Source: Sipunculus nudus (taxonomy: Eukaryota; Annelida; Sipuncula; Golfingiida; Sipunculidae). From it: DNA of 64,000 nucleotides. Below, one piece after another: positions 55,161 to 59,746 of this stretch. The stretch lies in the NCBI GenBank assembly GCA_026874595.1, contig CM049317.1:12938882-13002881 (forward strand), in the 5' to 3' direction. The notes beneath the pieces are model-generated. The model was given only the letters and a program-made list of their open reading frames with translations. It searched no databases and was not told the origin of the DNA. The position numbers and the translations under genes are program-made. Each line of letters starts with the position of its first letter. Within the stretch, counting starts at the first letter, position 1.

Positions 55161-58100
55161 ACATGCAAAACATATATCTTTGTGTGTATATATCTTATCT
55201 CTGTTTGTATTTTTATACTCACGGTCATCAATTTTCTCTACAAGTACCAGTCCCCGCCTTATCATTGTTAACGTAAGACACTGGAAATGTCCCCTGAAAG
55301 ATAAGTTCTCATGTTAGAGAAACCCAAAGGTTGCTATCCCATACCTAGTGTTTGTTAAGTTCGCCGAAGTAAAATTAAATAACGACAATATCTTCATCAA
55401 GTAATAAACTTACAGTTAAAATTCGTTATTGTCATTATGACTTTTTTTTACAGTTTTCGGAGGTAACCCCAAAATATTTCAATCAGAAGGCACGAAATAT
55501 AATTTATATACATCTGTGGTATTCCATTGCGGTTTTGCACTCAATGACAGGGATAAGCACATGCTTCCTCTCGTTCTTTGTACAGGTGTTTACCAGGCCT
55601 AGTGATTACTGCACCTGCGGGCCCGAGGGGTATTAACCTGAAAGGGGCTCTTGTTTGTGTATGAGACACGGCTGTTGGGAAAGGCCCTCCAATTTAGCCC
55701 ACACAGCGCTCACCCTGGGTGGGGGTCGACAGAGAAAAATTAGGTTGATGTGCTGTAGGCTTCAGTGAAAGAGCAAGTACACAAGTTATGACCTGTACTT
55801 ACCATTTTGCTTTGCCGTACAGTAGATATAAACAGTGAATGTTTATATTACGCTAATGGTTTTAATGTTTTTACTTGACTGATCAACAATTAGAAATTAA
55901 CTATATAAAATCTGTTCCTGTTCTGTGGAACTGGAAATGTTTGCCCGAACCTCACATTTGATACCCGCGAATACCTCATTATTGGATTAAAGATTTATTC
56001 TTACTTATTACTTATAATATTTATTATATTAAAAAGATTCATCACTACTTACTCTGAGTACTTGAATCTCAGCTGGACCTTCCTGTCTGACAGACAATGT
56101 GTTTCGTAGGCTTTAGGGGATCCTACAATAACAGTTATGCATTATAAAGTGCCTGTACTGAGCTTACGCATCGAAAAAAAATAAAATCATCGTAAAATAT
56201 GTTGGAAATATATTACATGTAAGTTGTAATCACATGTATTTGGACAGAATACAAAGTCATGGTAGTCAATGGAATATCAGATACACTGCGATCGCCTTAA
56301 ACTAATATGTTTTTTGTTTTTTTTTCGGTACGTTCTAGAATATGTATACCTGTATTTTAGCCATTGTATGCACTAAACAGAACATCAAAAACTGTAATAT
56401 CGATTTTTACAACACAATATCTTATTTTCCGTATATCTGTCCAGAATAACACAAGTTACATTAATGTTCTATTAAAAAGACACTCTGCCTTGTCCACATG
56501 TTTCAAGACTAGAATGAAAACGGTTATTTTGTTTTACCTGTCTGATAAACAAAGATCTATAGTTGATATGTTTCACTGCCTGTCTCATGTTAATATGGAA
56601 AAGAAGAATAAATCAAGATCTACATCTGATATATGTTACACTGCCTCCCTCATGTTAATACAGAAATGAAGAATAACCAAGATCTAAAGTTGATATGTTC
56701 ACTGCCTCTTTAGTGATAATATGGAAATAAAGGATAAAACCAAGATTTATAGTGGATATGTTTCACTGCCTTTCTCATGTAAATATGGAAATAAAGATGA
56801 AGAATACACATAAATGACTCACGTTTCACTTGGACATGTCCTTTAGTTTTGTAAATAGTGGTGAAGTATCCCCGTTCAAAGGACATCAGTCGACCTTGGG
56901 TGCTGAACCAATTGTCCACCATTAGTGGTTCTGGCAAAATGCATGGTTTTGAAGGAGTGCTGTCAATCTGTCGTAGCCCTAAAACAGGAACGTACTTCAT
57001 TCGTTAAGAAATCAATAATCATAATACTATTATAATAATAATTCTGATATTTCATTTGATTATAAAGTTGAAAACACTAAAATTATTGATAATCTGATGT
57101 TTCTTTGATATGTGTTATAGATACTAATATTCTAATTACATATATCATTAATTAGTAAGGACCGCAATATATAATTATTAATAATTAAGTAATTATCCTA
57201 AATACCAAAAGCTATAACACTTATTCATTCCTACCATTTTATCATTTAGATAATCTTAACGATTATGACTGTAACAGAAACAAAGCATACACATAATATA
57301 AGAGCCTGTAATTACTTTTTTAATATGATAATTCAAGATGTCAATAATCATTAGATTTAATTAAAAGGGATTTGGGGTACTTTTATTCTCAGCAGGCAGA
57401 CCTAGATTTAGTGGATTTTATTTTTTATAGCATACTATTACAAAGAGATTATATTGATTAAAATGTAAAAGATTTAGTGGACCATCCTTTAGTGATTAAG
57501 ACCCAACAAACACCCGGTACGTGTCACAATTACAGGACTATATGAAAAATAAATCATCTTTTACTGCCTCTATTCATAACCGTTCGTGTATGGTTTTGTA
57601 TGTTAATTGTTCACACGATAACTCAGGCATTCACAAACAGAACCTCATAAAACTTTCAGGGCATTTCGGGAATGGGCCAATGCAGAAGCAATTTGATTTT
57701 GGTGCGGATCCCGCACACGGTCCGGATTCAGGAATGTCTTCAAGAAATATGCAGGAATAAACCTGGGAATATTGGCTTAAAAAGTGAATGCCCGCGTGGC
57801 TATCACCAGATAAACGTTACCCCTTCTTAGTGCCATTGGGAAAATGTTGCCGTTACCAATTGTTTAACTGTGAAAAAATAAAGTGTGTGGTTTTTGACTG
57901 CGCACTCAACATACCAGCACTCGGGCACACGCCCAAAACACGTCAATGGCTAAACAAAAATATATAAAAGTATATATATTTAAAGACAACCCAGATAGGT
58001 TTTTTAGTCTGTCGCGCCTCACTAGATATACTGGTACATCTAGTGGTATAAGTGGACCTGCAGCGCATTCTGTAACCCCTCTCTTGAATACAGCCATTGT

Positions 58101-58540
58101 CTTACAACACAATTCTATGACTGGCGCGTGGATTCTCGCTCAACTAATACAAATGTAAAGTTTACACAGTACAGCAAGACCGAGAACCAAAAATGAAAAA
58201 AAAAAATGCACGATTCATTTCTTGACAATGGCGGAGGCTTGTATTCCATGAAATCCAGATTTCTTTTTTAGGGGGATTTCATGTTTGTATGAATGGACGC
58301 ACATATTGATGAAATTATCAAGCATTAATCACCAAAAAAGCCAACCGCATAAGATTAAGCATGTAAATGAGGGAAAATGAAGAAAAGTTCAAATTGAATA
58401 AATTAAAATCAATCTAAGCTTGACGGATAGAAAACCATTGTCATTAAAATTGGTTATTATTGTAAATAAATTAAACAATAATGATACAACTACATCTACT
58501 ACTACTACTACTACTACTACCACTACTACTACCACTACTA

Positions 58541-58586
<46 letters not shown>

Positions 58587-58639
58587 TACTACATCTACTA
58601 TACTACAATTACTATACTACTACTTCTTTACTATTACTA

Positions 58640-58686
<47 letters not shown>

Positions 58687-58748
58687 TATCTACTTTACTA
58701 ATACTACTACTACTACTACTACTAAATCTACTACTACTACTACTACGA

Positions 58749-58786
<38 letters not shown>

Positions 58787-58954
58787 TACTACTATTACTA
58801 TACTACTACTTCTATACTATTACTATACTACTACTATTACTATACTACTACTAGTACTACTACTACTACTACCACTACTACTACTACTACATCTACTATA
58901 CTACTATTACTATACTACTACTACTATACTATTACTATACTACTACTACTACTA

Positions 58955-58989
<35 letters not shown>

Positions 58990-59048
58990 TTACTACTACT
59001 ACATCTACTTTACTAATACTACTACTATACTACTACTACTATACTACA

Positions 59049-59091
<43 letters not shown>

Positions 59092-59235
59092 TTACTACTA
59101 CTACTATACTACTACTACTACTACTACTACCAGTATACTACTACTTCTACTACTATACTACTACTACTGCTACTACTATACTACTAATACTATACTACTA
59201 CTCTATTACTACTACTACTACTACTATATCTACTT

Positions 59236-59267
<32 letters not shown>

Positions 59268-59291
59268 AATCTACTACTACTACTACTACGA

Positions 59292-59335
<44 letters not shown>

Positions 59336-59384
59336 TTACTACTACTACATCTACTTTACTAATACTACTACTATACTACTACTA

Positions 59385-59419
<35 letters not shown>

Positions 59420-59705
59420 TTACTACTACTACTATACTACTACTACTACTACTACCAGTATACTACTACTTCTACTACTATACTACTACTACTGCTACTA
59501 CTAAACTACTAATACTATACTACTACTCTATTACTACTACTACTACTACTACTACTACTATTACTACTATATCTACTATACTACTACTAATATTAATTCT
59601 ACTATACTACTACTACTACTATACTACTACTATTACATCTACTATACTACTACTACTACTACTACTTCTACTTTAACTACAATATTTACCATACTACTAC
59701 TACTA

Positions 59706-59746
<41 letters not shown>

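Larger units (their letters stand above)
52236..55222. other. Intron 4
   Basis: 3.0 kb. It holds an uncharacterised plus frame (52,692-53,072), a family A end fragment, the inverted 162-bp-unit repeat, a three-unit 165-bp repeat and a (CT)n run. Confidence 0.6.

Noticed and set aside
58481-59362. 293-codon plus-strand open frame, the longest in the window
   Set aside because: It is a translation of the (CTA)n array: only runs of Leu, Tyr and Thr, open in several frames at once. Not a protein.
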